Shown one piece after another: positions 8,653-17,463 of a stretch of 64,000 nt of DNA. Positions within the stretch are counted from its first letter, which is position 1. Every line of letters begins with the position of its first letter. This stretch comes from Plut-88900 sp965116945 (lineage in GTDB: Bacteria; Chloroflexota; Dehalococcoidia; Plut-88900): positions 186,001-250,000 of the forward strand of contig OZ220734.1 in NCBI GenBank assembly GCA_965116945.1. Direction: 5' to 3'. The translations under genes and the position numbers were made by a program. The notes beneath the pieces were generated by a model, which saw only the letters and a list, made by a program, of their open reading frames with translations, searched no databases and had not been told where the DNA came from.

Positions 8653-9012
8653 ATGAAGCTAAAGAAAAATAGCAGACGGCTGATCCAGCAGGCCAAAGAA
8701 CACCTAGCCAAAGGCGAAAGGCGACAGGCGGTTGAAACGGCATGGTGCGCAGTAGACCATTGGGTGCGGGAGATCGCACGGAAGAACGGCTGGCAATACG
8801 AAACCTGTGTCGACTTTCACCTGCTGACACCGCTCATAGCCCAGCTGATGCCTGACCCCCGACTCACCCGCCTGCTTCTCACCCTAGCGGTCTACCTCAT
8901 TACCGACTACCACCCGAAAGCGAGGACGCTAGAGGGGCTTCGGCATTCCCTTGATGATGTCAAGATACTGCTGGACATACTGGACGGGCCTCAATTCAGG
9001 GAGTTGGCGTAA
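8653..9012 (+). CDS. PaREP1/HEPN-like helical protein, 119 aa
   Basis: The all-helical sequence begins 'LIQQAKEHLAKGERRQAVETAWCAVDHWVREIA', split here by a break in spacing, a pattern I associate with PaREP1/HEPN-like proteins. It has no clear RxxxxH ribonuclease motif, so nuclease activity is not claimed. A hairpin (9033-9052) and the promoter of the next operon follow directly. Confidence 0.45.
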   Translation: MKLKKNSRRLIQQAKEHLAKGERRQAVETAWCAVDHWVREIARKNGWQYETCVDFHLLTPLIAQLMPDPRLTRLLLTLAVYLITDYHPKARTLEGLRHSLDDVKILLDILDGPQFRELA

Positions 9013-9049
9013 TCATTATTATGTACGCCCCTCAAGTGCTCTTCGGCAC

Positions 9050-9079
9050 TTGACAAGTGTATATACGTTCTATTAGAAT
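9050..9079 (+). promoter_or_regulatory. Predicted promoter with palindromic operator for imuB-dnaE2
   Basis: TTGACA (9050-9055) and TAGAAT (9074-9079) are separated by 18 bases. The near-perfect palindrome TTCTATTAGAA (9068-9078) overlaps the -10 box, where a LexA-type repressor could act. The -35 box overlaps the right arm of a 7-bp hairpin, CAAGTGC / GCACTTG (9033-9052). SOS control is inferred from the gene content downstream, not shown. Confidence 0.5.
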
Positions 9080-9102
9080 ATTTGTACTATCGCCTGCCTT
9101 CT

Positions 9103-10566
9103 ATGCACTCCACAACCCCCACGAAGATTGCCTGTCTACTCATCACCCACTTCCGGGCCAAGGTCGAGATGCGACACCACCCCGACCTCAAAAACAACCC
9201 CGCGCTTATCATCGAGCGATCTGGCGGAAGGTCTAGGGTGGCGGACTTCACACCCTCCACCCCCGGCGTATCTCCCAACATGACCGTGGAGCAGGCCCTA
9301 TCCATACACCCCAACGCTGATGTTCTTGAAGCCGACGAGTCCCATTACAACAAGTTGTTCTCCCAAATCCTCACTTCCCTGCAGGGGATCAGTGATAGGG
9401 CGGAAGGATCCGAACTTGGAACGATCTACGTCAGGCTGGACGGCCTCGAGCACCTCTACGGCGGCGAAGCCCGGCTGGTAAGCGCTCTCCTCAATGCCGT
9501 GCCACAGGATTTGGCCCCGAAGGTCGGTGTGGCCGAAGCCAAGTTCCCCGCCTTCGTCGCTGCCGCTGTGAGCGAGCCGTCGAGGGCCACCCGCGTTCCT
9601 ACCGATGTAGCCTCGTTCCTGGCCCCCCATTCCAACAACCTGCTTCCCGTATCCGCCGACCTGAAAGTCGCCCTCCGAAGGTTCGGCCTGCACACCCTTG
9701 GAGACGTCGCCTCCATGACCGAGGCGAATCTCACGGACCGCTTCGGACACGAGGGCCGAAGAGTGTGGCATCTTTCCCAGGGGATCGACGATAGCCCCCT
9801 CGTGCCTATTTCCCAAGCCGAGGCTGTAGTTGAGCACACCTCTTTGCCCTACTCGTCTGCGTCCCTAGACCTGCTGCTCACCATCGTGGACACCCTTCTC
9901 GCAAGAGCCTTTAACCAACCCACAATACAGGGTCGATACGCCAGCAAAGCAGTCCTTGAGTGTACCTTGGAGGGCGGCCCTACCTGGTCCCGGGAGTTCT
10001 CTTTCAAAGGAGGGGTAGGGAATAGGGAGCGCGCCTTTTCGGTTATTAGGGCCAGGATGGAAGACGACCACCCCCAGGGTGTGGTTGAGGACGTAACCCT
10101 GATCCTGGACAACCTTACCGGTGAGTCCGGCGTGCAGATGGGCCTGCTCCCCGATGTCAGGGAGTCGGGCAGGCTGCAACTGGTTGAGGTGGAGAGAGAC
10201 CTGCGGGCACGCAACGGGGGGAGGCCCGCCCTATACCGTGTTATCGAGGCGGCACCCCGGCACCCTGCTCCCGAAATGCGGACTCTACTCGCCCCCATCG
10301 GCTCTTCGGAATCAGGTGAATTAAAGCCGGTGTCGGGGCCGGTGGCTGTTGTCGTGGAGGAGGGCCAAGGGCGAAAGCCCGTGTCGGTGCAGATCGGAAA
10401 CAGATGGCGACGGGTGGGATGCATAGACGATGAGTGGGGCTTCGACCTGTGGTGGATGTCCCGACCCATGACCCGCTCCTACTACCGGGTCAGGTGTAAG
10501 GATGGCGTGGAACACACCCTCTTCCGGGACGAGCGGGCTGACTGCTGGTATAAGCAGGGTTCCTAG
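9103..10566 (+). CDS. imuB: ImuB-like inactive Y-family polymerase homologue, 487 aa
   Basis: The protein has the DinB/ImuB layout: an N-terminal palm/fingers region, 'LGTIYVRLDGLEHLYGG' at the second catalytic site position, helix-hairpin-helix 'LRRFGLHTLGDVASM', and a little-finger-like C-terminal half. The first catalytic Asp of true Y-family polymerases is replaced ('LLITHF'), typical of ImuB, which serves as a beta-clamp adaptor for DnaE2 in mutagenic lesion bypass. The ATG at 9103 is preferred over a TTG at 9082, which lies against the -10 box. dnaE2 starts 16 bases downstream. No imuA/sulA-like gene is present. Confidence 0.8.
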   Translation: MHSTTPTKIACLLITHFRAKVEMRHHPDLKNNPALIIERSGGRSRVADFTPSTPGVSPNMTVEQALSIHPNADVLEADESHYNKLFSQILTSLQGISDRAEGSELGTIYVRLDGLEHLYGGEARLVSALLNAVPQDLAPKVGVAEAKFPAFVAAAVSEPSRATRVPTDVASFLAPHSNNLLPVSADLKVALRRFGLHTLGDVASMTEANLTDRFGHEGRRVWHLSQGIDDSPLVPISQAEAVVEHTSLPYSSASLDLLLTIVDTLLARAFNQPTIQGRYASKAVLECTLEGGPTWSREFSFKGGVGNRERAFSVIRARMEDDHPQGVVEDVTLILDNLTGESGVQMGLLPDVRESGRLQLVEVERDLRARNGGRPALYRVIEAAPRHPAPEMRTLLAPIGSSESGELKPVSGPVAVVVEEGQGRKPVSVQIGNRWRRVGCIDDEWGFDLWWMSRPMTRSYYRVRCKDGVEHTLFRDERADCWYKQGS

Positions 10567-10582
10567 CTTCCAACGTGTCGCC

Positions 10583-13500
10583 ATGACCGCTTCCTACACT
10601 GAGCTTCACCTGAAGAGTTTCTATTCCTTCGGGATGGGGGCCTCTCATACCCACGAGATGCTGGCCCAGGCCAGGGAGCATGGCTATGGCACGCTAGCCC
10701 TTACCGACACCAACCTCTGCGGCGCATTGGAATTCGCCCGGCTGGCGGGCAGCTTGGATATCCGGCCCATAACCGGTGGAGAGCTGACGCTCACCGACGG
10801 TACACGGCTTGTGCTCCTGGCCAGGACCCGTCGGGGCTACGCCAACCTGTCCCGGCTGTTCACCCTGGCCAACGCCGTGGACAGAAGGGAGCCGCGACTT
10901 GACCCCGTGCATCTGGCCCATCATTCAGAGGGGCTGGTGCTGCTCACGGGAGGTCGAGAGGGGCCTGTATCCAGGCTTCTACTGGACGGTCGCCGGGGAG
11001 AGGCGGGGGCATTGCTGAAAGAGTACATGGAGTGGCATGGCCCCGACTCGGTATACGTTGAGCTCCAGCGCAACTTCCTGGAAGGAGACAACGACCTTGT
11101 CCGTGACTCGGTCTCACTGGCACGGGAAATGGGAGTTCCGCTGGTCGCATCCAACGACGTTCACTACCACGACCCCAAGCGCTATCGCCTTCAGCACTCC
11201 CTGGTAGCCGCCCGGCTCAATACCACCATGGAACAGGCCCTCTCCCACATCAGACCCAACCATCACCTACACCTTAAGTCGCCATCCCAAATGACCGAGC
11301 TGTTCAGTGATTTTCCGGAGGGTCTATCCAACAGCCTGAGGATCGCCGAGAAGTGCGAGTTCAACCTGGCCTCGGACCTGGGCTACACACTCCCGGAGCC
11401 TGCGGTGCCCTCGGGGTACACCGCCGACAGCTACCTCAAGCGCCTCTGTTCAGAGGCCGCGCAGCGTCGGTATGGGGCCGTGACCCCAGAGGTCGAGGCC
11501 CGGTTGGAGGAGGAGTTCCTTCTTATAGGCAGGCATAAACTGGCTGGGTTCCTGCTCCTCTACAGGGAGATCGTGCTCCTGGCCCAGAAGATCATGGAAG
11601 AGAAGGGCCTCGCCCACCCCGAGATGCCACTGGAGGAGAGGCCGCCGGGTCGGGGGCGGGGATCTTCCGTGGCGTTGCTGGTGGGATACCTCATCGGCAT
11701 CAGCCACGTCGACCCCCTCCGCTGGGGCCTCACCCTTGAGCGCTTCATACCCGAAGATATGACCACCCTCCCCGATATAGACCTGGACTTCCCCCGAGCC
11801 TTAAGAGACGAGTTGATCGAATGCGTGCACCGGCACTTCGGCCCCGAGTTCGCCGTCCTGGCCGGTGCAGTGTCCACCTACTCGGTCAAGGGCATCATCC
11901 AGGACCTGGGAAAGGCTCTGGGCCTCCCTAAAGAAGATTTGAGGATGCTCTCAAAGCAGCTCCATTCCCACGACGCCCGCGACCTCAAAGGTGAAATGCT
12001 GGAACTTCCCGCCTTCCGTGAAAAGGTCGATGCTCCCGGCTGGCGAGACCTTCTACAGCTTGCACCCCAGCTGATGAACGCCCCTCGCAGCCTGGGTCAG
12101 CACGTGGGCGGCATGATCCTCAGCGACTCCCCCCTGCCAGAGATGGTGCCCATACGGGAGAGCGCCATCCAGGGCCGCTACATCATGGACTGGAACAAGG
12201 ACAGCACCGCCGATGCCGGGTTCGCCAAGATCGATCTCCTCTCCCTGCCTGTTCTGGACCAGATCGAAGAGGCTCTGGACCTGGTGGAACAGAGGGAGGG
12301 GAGTCGACCCGACATCTCAGCCATAGACCCGGAAGACAACGGTGTCTATGAGATGCTAAGCGAGGGAAGGTCCAAGGGTGTCTTCCTGCTCCAGTCTCCG
12401 GCACAGTTGAAGATGGGGCAGAGACTTAGGCCCCGCAACCTTCTGGACCTGGCTTACCAAGTGGCCCTCATCAGGCCCGGCGTCGGGGTGCAGGGGAGCG
12501 CCGTGTCTAAGTTCGTGGACAGGTACCGGCACGGTGTGGAGTGGGACTACGACCACCCGCTGGAGCGTCGGGCCCTGGAGCGGGGCTACGGCATCATCGT
12601 ATGGCAGGAGCAGGTGGTGCAGCTGATATCCGACGTGGCGGGCATGAAAACCTCGGAGGCCGACGAGATACGCCGCGCCTTCGCCCGACCCAACAGTGCC
12701 CACTTGATAGCCATGCACCGGCGTAGGTTCCTGGAGGGAGCCCTCGCCAACGGCGTGCCCCGGGACATCGCCGAGAGGATATTCGAAAAGATCAACGGCC
12801 ATTACATGTTCCCCGAGTCCCATTCCCACGCCTTCGCCGTCACCGCCTACCAGGCGGCCTGGCTCAAGAGCCATCATCCGTTGGAGTTCTTCGTTGCCCT
12901 GATGAACAGCCAGCCCATGGGGTTCTACCCGATGGAGACCGTCAAGGAGGACGCCCGACGCTTCGGGGTGCCATTCCTCAATCCTTGCATGAACCGTAGT
13001 GGAGTCAATTGCATCCCCGAAAAAGACTCGGTGCTTCTGGGGTTAGGTAAAGTGAGAGACGTGGGCGAGGAGTCGGCCAAGCTGATTGTGCAGGAAAGGG
13101 AGCGGCATGGCCCTTACTCGGGGGCTGGGGACCTGGTGAGGAGGACGGGACTAAAAACCCAGACTGTCCACTCCCTCGTAATGGCCGGGGCCTTCGATGG
13201 GGTGACACCCAACCGCAGAGAGGCTCTATGGGATGCGGGCCTGCCCGTCCGCCCGCCGAGAAACGGCCAGAGAGCAATGCCAGTATCAGCGGCGGCCAGC
13301 ATTCCCGAGCTTCCCGACTTCACCGACAAAGAAAAGATGGCGGGCGAGTACACCGTCATGGGCATCTACCCAAGGGGCCACGTCATGGAGTTCGTAAGGC
13401 CCACCCTCCCTTCCAATGTCTTCTGTGCCGCCGACATCGACAGCCTCCCCGAGGGCGAAAGGGTGCTCGTAGCCGGCTGGCCCGTGGCCCGGCAGCACCC

Positions 13501-13729
13501 CAGGGGAATGGAAGGAACGGTATTCGTCACCATCGAGGACGAGACCGGGGACGTGCAGCTCATCGTCTGGCCCCGGGTATTCGCCCGGTACAAGAGGGAG
13601 CTTGGTAACCACGTACTCTTGGCTAGGGGAGTCGTCTCCCGACATGACGGCACCACCAATGTTACCCTGTCCAGCGTGAAGACGTTGGACGTCGGGACCC
13701 GAATGCCTGCCGCCCACGACTGGCATTGA
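10583..13729 (+). CDS. dnaE2: Error-prone DNA polymerase III alpha subunit DnaE2 (ImuC), 1048 aa
   Basis: An N-terminal PHP domain ('LKSFYSFGMGASHTHEM', 'TLALTDTN') is followed by the C-family polymerase core: 'GRGSSVALLVGYLIG' and catalytic 'LPDIDLDFP' (about residue 397). It ends in a helix-hairpin-helix and an OB fold ('VQLIVWPRVF'). 'MNSQPMGFYP' is a DnaE2-type signature. About 1050 residues is the usual DnaE2 length. The PHP motif has Thr where 'TDH' is usual, consistent with loss of proofreading. The ATG at 10583 gives the family N terminus; no strong ribosome site is seen, so coupling to imuB is likely. Predicted role: mutagenic translesion synthesis with ImuB. Confidence 0.92.
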   Translation: MTASYTELHLKSFYSFGMGASHTHEMLAQAREHGYGTLALTDTNLCGALEFARLAGSLDIRPITGGELTLTDGTRLVLLARTRRGYANLSRLFTLANAVDRREPRLDPVHLAHHSEGLVLLTGGREGPVSRLLLDGRRGEAGALLKEYMEWHGPDSVYVELQRNFLEGDNDLVRDSVSLAREMGVPLVASNDVHYHDPKRYRLQHSLVAARLNTTMEQALSHIRPNHHLHLKSPSQMTELFSDFPEGLSNSLRIAEKCEFNLASDLGYTLPEPAVPSGYTADSYLKRLCSEAAQRRYGAVTPEVEARLEEEFLLIGRHKLAGFLLLYREIVLLAQKIMEEKGLAHPEMPLEERPPGRGRGSSVALLVGYLIGISHVDPLRWGLTLERFIPEDMTTLPDIDLDFPRALRDELIECVHRHFGPEFAVLAGAVSTYSVKGIIQDLGKALGLPKEDLRMLSKQLHSHDARDLKGEMLELPAFREKVDAPGWRDLLQLAPQLMNAPRSLGQHVGGMILSDSPLPEMVPIRESAIQGRYIMDWNKDSTADAGFAKIDLLSLPVLDQIEEALDLVEQREGSRPDISAIDPEDNGVYEMLSEGRSKGVFLLQSPAQLKMGQRLRPRNLLDLAYQVALIRPGVGVQGSAVSKFVDRYRHGVEWDYDHPLERRALERGYGIIVWQEQVVQLISDVAGMKTSEADEIRRAFARPNSAHLIAMHRRRFLEGALANGVPRDIAERIFEKINGHYMFPESHSHAFAVTAYQAAWLKSHHPLEFFVALMNSQPMGFYPMETVKEDARRFGVPFLNPCMNRSGVNCIPEKDSVLLGLGKVRDVGEESAKLIVQERERHGPYSGAGDLVRRTGLKTQTVHSLVMAGAFDGVTPNRREALWDAGLPVRPPRNGQRAMPVSAAASIPELPDFTDKEKMAGEYTVMGIYPRGHVMEFVRPTLPSNVFCAADIDSLPEGERVLVAGWPVARQHPRGMEGTVFVTIEDETGDVQLIVWPRVFARYKRELGNHVLLARGVVSRHDGTTNVTLSSVKTLDVGTRMPAAHDWH

Positions 13730-13775
13730 GGGGACTGCCCCACTGGTGGGATAATCGTGTGGGAGGGCAAAAGAC

Positions 13776-14441
13776 GTGTGCGGAAGATACACCCTGATAG
13801 CCGACATCGGAGACCTGGCCCAGCGCTTCGAGTTCGACGGCTCAGACTTCAGCTATGATTCTGGCTACAACATTGCACCCACCGACAGCGTGCTCACGGT
13901 GAGAAATGTCGAGGGCCGGGAGGCGGCTTTCATGCGCTGGGGCCTGATACCCTTCTGGGCCAAGGACCCGAAGATCGGCGCCCGGATGATCAACGCTCGT
14001 GCCGAGACCGTCGCCGAGAAACCCGCCTTCCGAAACGCACTAAAGAAACGCCGCTGCCTGGTCCTCGCTAACGGCTACTACGAGTGGCAGAGGACGCCGA
14101 CCGGCAAGAGACCCTTCCGCATAATCCTGAAGTCCGGGGAGCCGTTTGCCATGGCTGGGCTATGGGAGACCTGGAAAGACCCCCAGGGCAACGTCGTCCC
14201 TTCCTGCACCATCATCACCACCTCCGCCAACGACTATCTTGCCCCCATCCACAACCGGATGCCCGTTATTTTGCCCAGGGACTCGGAGGAGTTGTGGCTC
14301 GATTCGAGAATCGACAATCCGGCTTCGCTAACCTACATGTTCGCCCCAAGTCCCGACGATGCGCTGGACGCCTACCAGGTCTCCACGATGGTGAACTATG
14401 CGCGCAACAACGGACATGAACTCCTAGCTCGATTAAGATAA
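13776..14441 (+). CDS. yedK: SRAP-domain protein, abasic-site DNA crosslinker (YedK/HMCES family), 221 aa
   Basis: A GTG start after GGGAGGG leaves the essential Cys at position 2 (MCGRY). Other SRAP active-site elements are present: 'MINARAET' (Asn), 'GYYEW' (Glu) and 'IHNRMPV' (His). Length is typical. SRAP proteins form a covalent bond to abasic sites in single-stranded DNA, shielding them. The gene follows dnaE2 by 46 bases and completes a lesion-tolerance operon. Confidence 0.93.
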   Translation: MCGRYTLIADIGDLAQRFEFDGSDFSYDSGYNIAPTDSVLTVRNVEGREAAFMRWGLIPFWAKDPKIGARMINARAETVAEKPAFRNALKKRRCLVLANGYYEWQRTPTGKRPFRIILKSGEPFAMAGLWETWKDPQGNVVPSCTIITTSANDYLAPIHNRMPVILPRDSEELWLDSRIDNPASLTYMFAPSPDDALDAYQVSTMVNYARNNGHELLARLR

Positions 14442-14660
14442 GATTCAGTGGTGATGCAAGTGCCATAGCAGGAATTACTAATACGGCATTTTCGATGCAC
14501 CAGCAGCAGTTGCTCTTTCCCTGGAGGACGGTCATGCCCGCAGAGCTGATGAAGCCAAGAGTTCACACGCGCCAGCATCAGTCGGCAACCAGATCTCAAT
14601 ACAGCTGGGTAATAACCCTTGAGAAAGAATGAGTCCAAAACATACAATTGCAGAAGAGAG

Positions 14661-16604
14661 ATGAATGAGAATGGTCAAACAGAGAACGCAATGACCAGCA
14701 GTAACCATAGTAATCCTATGTGGAGATTTCCTGCGCGAAACGGTGGTATTGACTTCGTTGCGGATCCTTCCAGCGCCCATTTCAGTGATGCACCGATTAC
14801 CAAGCTAGTACGTGAGCTCATTCAGAATTCCCTGGATGCCAAGGACCCTGGATTTAGGACACCCGTAACGGTTGAATTCACTGAAACGAACATTGACCGA
14901 GACGAAATCGGCGGCGAAGAGCTCCAGCAGCATCTGGCAGCTTGCTTCGACCGCTCCGCCAGAGAAGGCAGAGCGAGAGCCATGGCTACTTACAAGGGGG
15001 CCTTGGACATTTGTCGCCAGAAATCAATTCGTTGCCTGAAAGCCCAGGATTTCGGCACTGTGGGACTGGATGACACCCGTTGGCATGCGCTGGTGGTCCA
15101 GGAGGGTGCAGTCAGCAAAACGGGTCCTGCCCCGAGCGGGTCCTTTGGAATCGGCAAGAACGCGGCCCTTAACGTCTCAGATTTGCAAACCGTGTTTTAT
15201 TCGACAAGGTACGTATCGGGGCGTTGGGGAAGAGTGGAGAAGATGCAGGGGAAGGCTACCCTCATGGGGCACGACGCCCCCGGCGACGGGGAGGAGCAGC
15301 TTCAACATATCGGGTTCTATTCTGAATCAAACGGCTACCCGATCATGGGCAGGGCCATCGCACCGTCATTCAGGCTTGGGGAAACAGGGACTGGCGTCTT
15401 TATCCTGGGCTTCAACCCCCGCTCCTCCAATTGGGTTGAGGAAATGACCAAGGCGGTAATAGATAATTTCTTTCATGCAGTGTCTGGTGGAAAGTTGGTA
15501 GTTAAGGTCAAGGCTTACAAGGGGAAGAGCCCCGTACTCATCGACCATGAGACCATCGACTCCTTGTTTCAGGCAGAGTCTGTGGAGGGAAGCAACACCG
15601 CGCACTATTACAGGGCGATCAGGGACGTAGAATTCCAATCGACGCCGCGCTTGGCTCCTTTAGGTTCGCTCATGGTTCATGTCGTATTTGGGGAAGGCGC
15701 ACCCCGGCGTACCGCCCTGGTCAACCGCAATGGCATGATGATTTCCGACAGCAAGGACCTTCGCATAAATCCCCTGTCCCCAAGGGGCAGGGGAGTATGG
15801 CCGGATTTTGCCGCCGTAGTAATGCCAGGAAGTGATCGAGGAGATCTATGGCTTAGGTCCCTAGAGAATCCCAGCCATGATTCACTGTCCACCGAGCAGC
15901 TGCCCACGGAGGCGGAACGCGGGGATGCCAACAAGCTGTTCAAGAGGATCCGGTCTGAAATTGCGGATATCATCGAGGGCCTGGCTGGTATTGGGGAATA
16001 CGTCAATGAGTCAAACATTGACGAGCTCAACGGCGTCCTGCCTGATTTGGGTCAGGGAGCTGACCGCGCGCTTCTGTCGACGGAATTGGCGCCTCCGGCA
16101 GCCGGGGGGTCCGGAGAGTGGTTCGAAGTCGACGTGACTGGAGAAGGAATCCAAGAGGACATTAGGGGTTGGGACTCGGAGGAGTTGGAAGACCAGGGCA
16201 ATGAGTCGCAGTCTGAAGAAAATGACGGCGCCGAGGAAGCAAGCACTACCAACGTTGGACCATACAAGAGCGGTGGCGGCGAAGGCCAACATTCGGCCAA
16301 ACGCCGGAGGCTGATGAACATGCGCGTTATCCCAATTTCCACTACCGAGGCCGTATTGGCGTTCGACTCCCCGGAGGAAGCGAGTGATGAGTTAAGCATC
16401 TCCCTTGTTCCCGTGGGAGTAGACAGGGACGCGCGTCTCAGCGACAGGCTAACGGTTCTTGAAGCACGAGCTCTACAGGGCATAGAAGCTCCAATAGGCA
16501 TCGAAGATGGACAGATTACCTTCACTCCCGCCCTCAATGGCCGCGTGAGCATAAGGGTCGTAGTGGATGGAAACATCCAGCAAACGGCCCTTAGGGTGAG
16601 CTAA
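14661..16604 (+). CDS. GHKL-type ATPase of putative defence module A, 647 aa
   Basis: The N-terminal third is a GHKL (MutL/Hsp90-type) ATPase. The N motif is 'LVRELIQNSLDA' (about residue 50), the G1 motif 'AQDFGTVGL' (about 127) and the ATP-lid motif 'GSFGIGK' (about 160). The middle is mixed alpha/beta, followed by an acidic linker (about 505-560) and a small C-terminal beta domain. The ATG at 14661 follows GAAGAGAG; a TTG at 14619 and an ATG at 14691 are alternatives. It is the first of three tightly packed genes. Its paralogue at 22087-23997 shares the motif layout and the C-terminal beta domain. Predicted role: ATP-driven conformational switch of a defence complex, by inference. Confidence 0.75.
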   Translation: MNENGQTENAMTSSNHSNPMWRFPARNGGIDFVADPSSAHFSDAPITKLVRELIQNSLDAKDPGFRTPVTVEFTETNIDRDEIGGEELQQHLAACFDRSAREGRARAMATYKGALDICRQKSIRCLKAQDFGTVGLDDTRWHALVVQEGAVSKTGPAPSGSFGIGKNAALNVSDLQTVFYSTRYVSGRWGRVEKMQGKATLMGHDAPGDGEEQLQHIGFYSESNGYPIMGRAIAPSFRLGETGTGVFILGFNPRSSNWVEEMTKAVIDNFFHAVSGGKLVVKVKAYKGKSPVLIDHETIDSLFQAESVEGSNTAHYYRAIRDVEFQSTPRLAPLGSLMVHVVFGEGAPRRTALVNRNGMMISDSKDLRINPLSPRGRGVWPDFAAVVMPGSDRGDLWLRSLENPSHDSLSTEQLPTEAERGDANKLFKRIRSEIADIIEGLAGIGEYVNESNIDELNGVLPDLGQGADRALLSTELAPPAAGGSGEWFEVDVTGEGIQEDIRGWDSEELEDQGNESQSEENDGAEEASTTNVGPYKSGGGEGQHSAKRRRLMNMRVIPISTTEAVLAFDSPEEASDELSISLVPVGVDRDARLSDRLTVLEARALQGIEAPIGIEDGQITFTPALNGRVSIRVVVDGNIQQTALRVS

Positions 16605-16605
16605 T

Positions 16606-17463
16606 ATGCCGACCTTATGGCATCAACGCGCGCTCCCCTACCCACTCTTGGCCGGGTGGACCGGGGATTATCGGGACTGCGCATTCGGATTCTCTGAGAC
16701 CAAAGCCACCCTTCGCAACGGCTCATCTATCGAGATTAAGCTTAAACTGCAGTTGAGCTCAGCATACCTGCAAGGTCTCGTGGAAAGTGGTGATGCCCAA
16801 TTTGTTGTCGATGTGTCGTGTCCAAAGACGTTTCTGAAACAAACCCAACCCGTCAGCACCCTGGACAGCGTGAATCTAAACGCTGCCGACTGTGCCGAGG
16901 AGATCTTTCTCACGCCCCAAATTGTGGCATCGGCCCCTCTCAACGACTTCATTTCGAGTGAACACGCTCCGGAGTGGTGCGAGCACAGACCAGATGGGTT
17001 CAGCATTCCGGAAGCCAGTCTCCTAGCGGTGGGAAACGTCGTCCGGATCGCCATAGAGGAAACGGGCATCAATTCCGTCATAGACTTAGTCGCCAATTCT
17101 CATGTGGACGACGGCATATTCCAGGTGGAACTGGAGGGGGAGCGAATTAAGATTCACGTTTCTCCGAGCGACAAGGAGCGCATCGAATCCCTCAGGCAGC
17201 GTAGAGGTAGCGACAACGCCGGGTTCGCCGGACTGTATCCGTCCTTGTACTTGTCGGCAGTTTCGGAGGCATTGAGGCAACTGCAGCACCATGAGAATTC
17301 CAGGTGGGCGTTCGCCATAAGACTAGCGCTTGAGAAATGCGGATTCGGAAATGTACCTGCGGACTCAATCGCCGAAAATTCCTTGTTTTATGCACAGCAC
17401 ATCCTGGAGCAACCAATTAGTGGATTCCTGGACGCTGCAACGACCCGTGAAGAAGCGGAATGA
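16606..17463 (+). CDS. 'CPxTxL' protein of module A, 285 aa
   Basis: It starts one base after the GHKL stop codon and overlaps the next gene by ATGA. It is mixed alpha/beta with no known catalytic motif. It aligns by eye with the 269-residue product at 24001-24810. Both start MPxL(W/Y), carry 'CPKTFL' / 'CPTTLL' at about residues 70-80 and then 'EIFLTPQI' / 'ELYFTPGM'. Both then have a 'VGNVVRIA' / 'RGDVTRAK' region and a charged C-terminal helical half. The pair therefore forms a family tied to GHKL partners. Function unknown. Confidence 0.65.
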   Translation: MPTLWHQRALPYPLLAGWTGDYRDCAFGFSETKATLRNGSSIEIKLKLQLSSAYLQGLVESGDAQFVVDVSCPKTFLKQTQPVSTLDSVNLNAADCAEEIFLTPQIVASAPLNDFISSEHAPEWCEHRPDGFSIPEASLLAVGNVVRIAIEETGINSVIDLVANSHVDDGIFQVELEGERIKIHVSPSDKERIESLRQRRGSDNAGFAGLYPSLYLSAVSEALRQLQHHENSRWAFAIRLALEKCGFGNVPADSIAENSLFYAQHILEQPISGFLDAATTREEAE

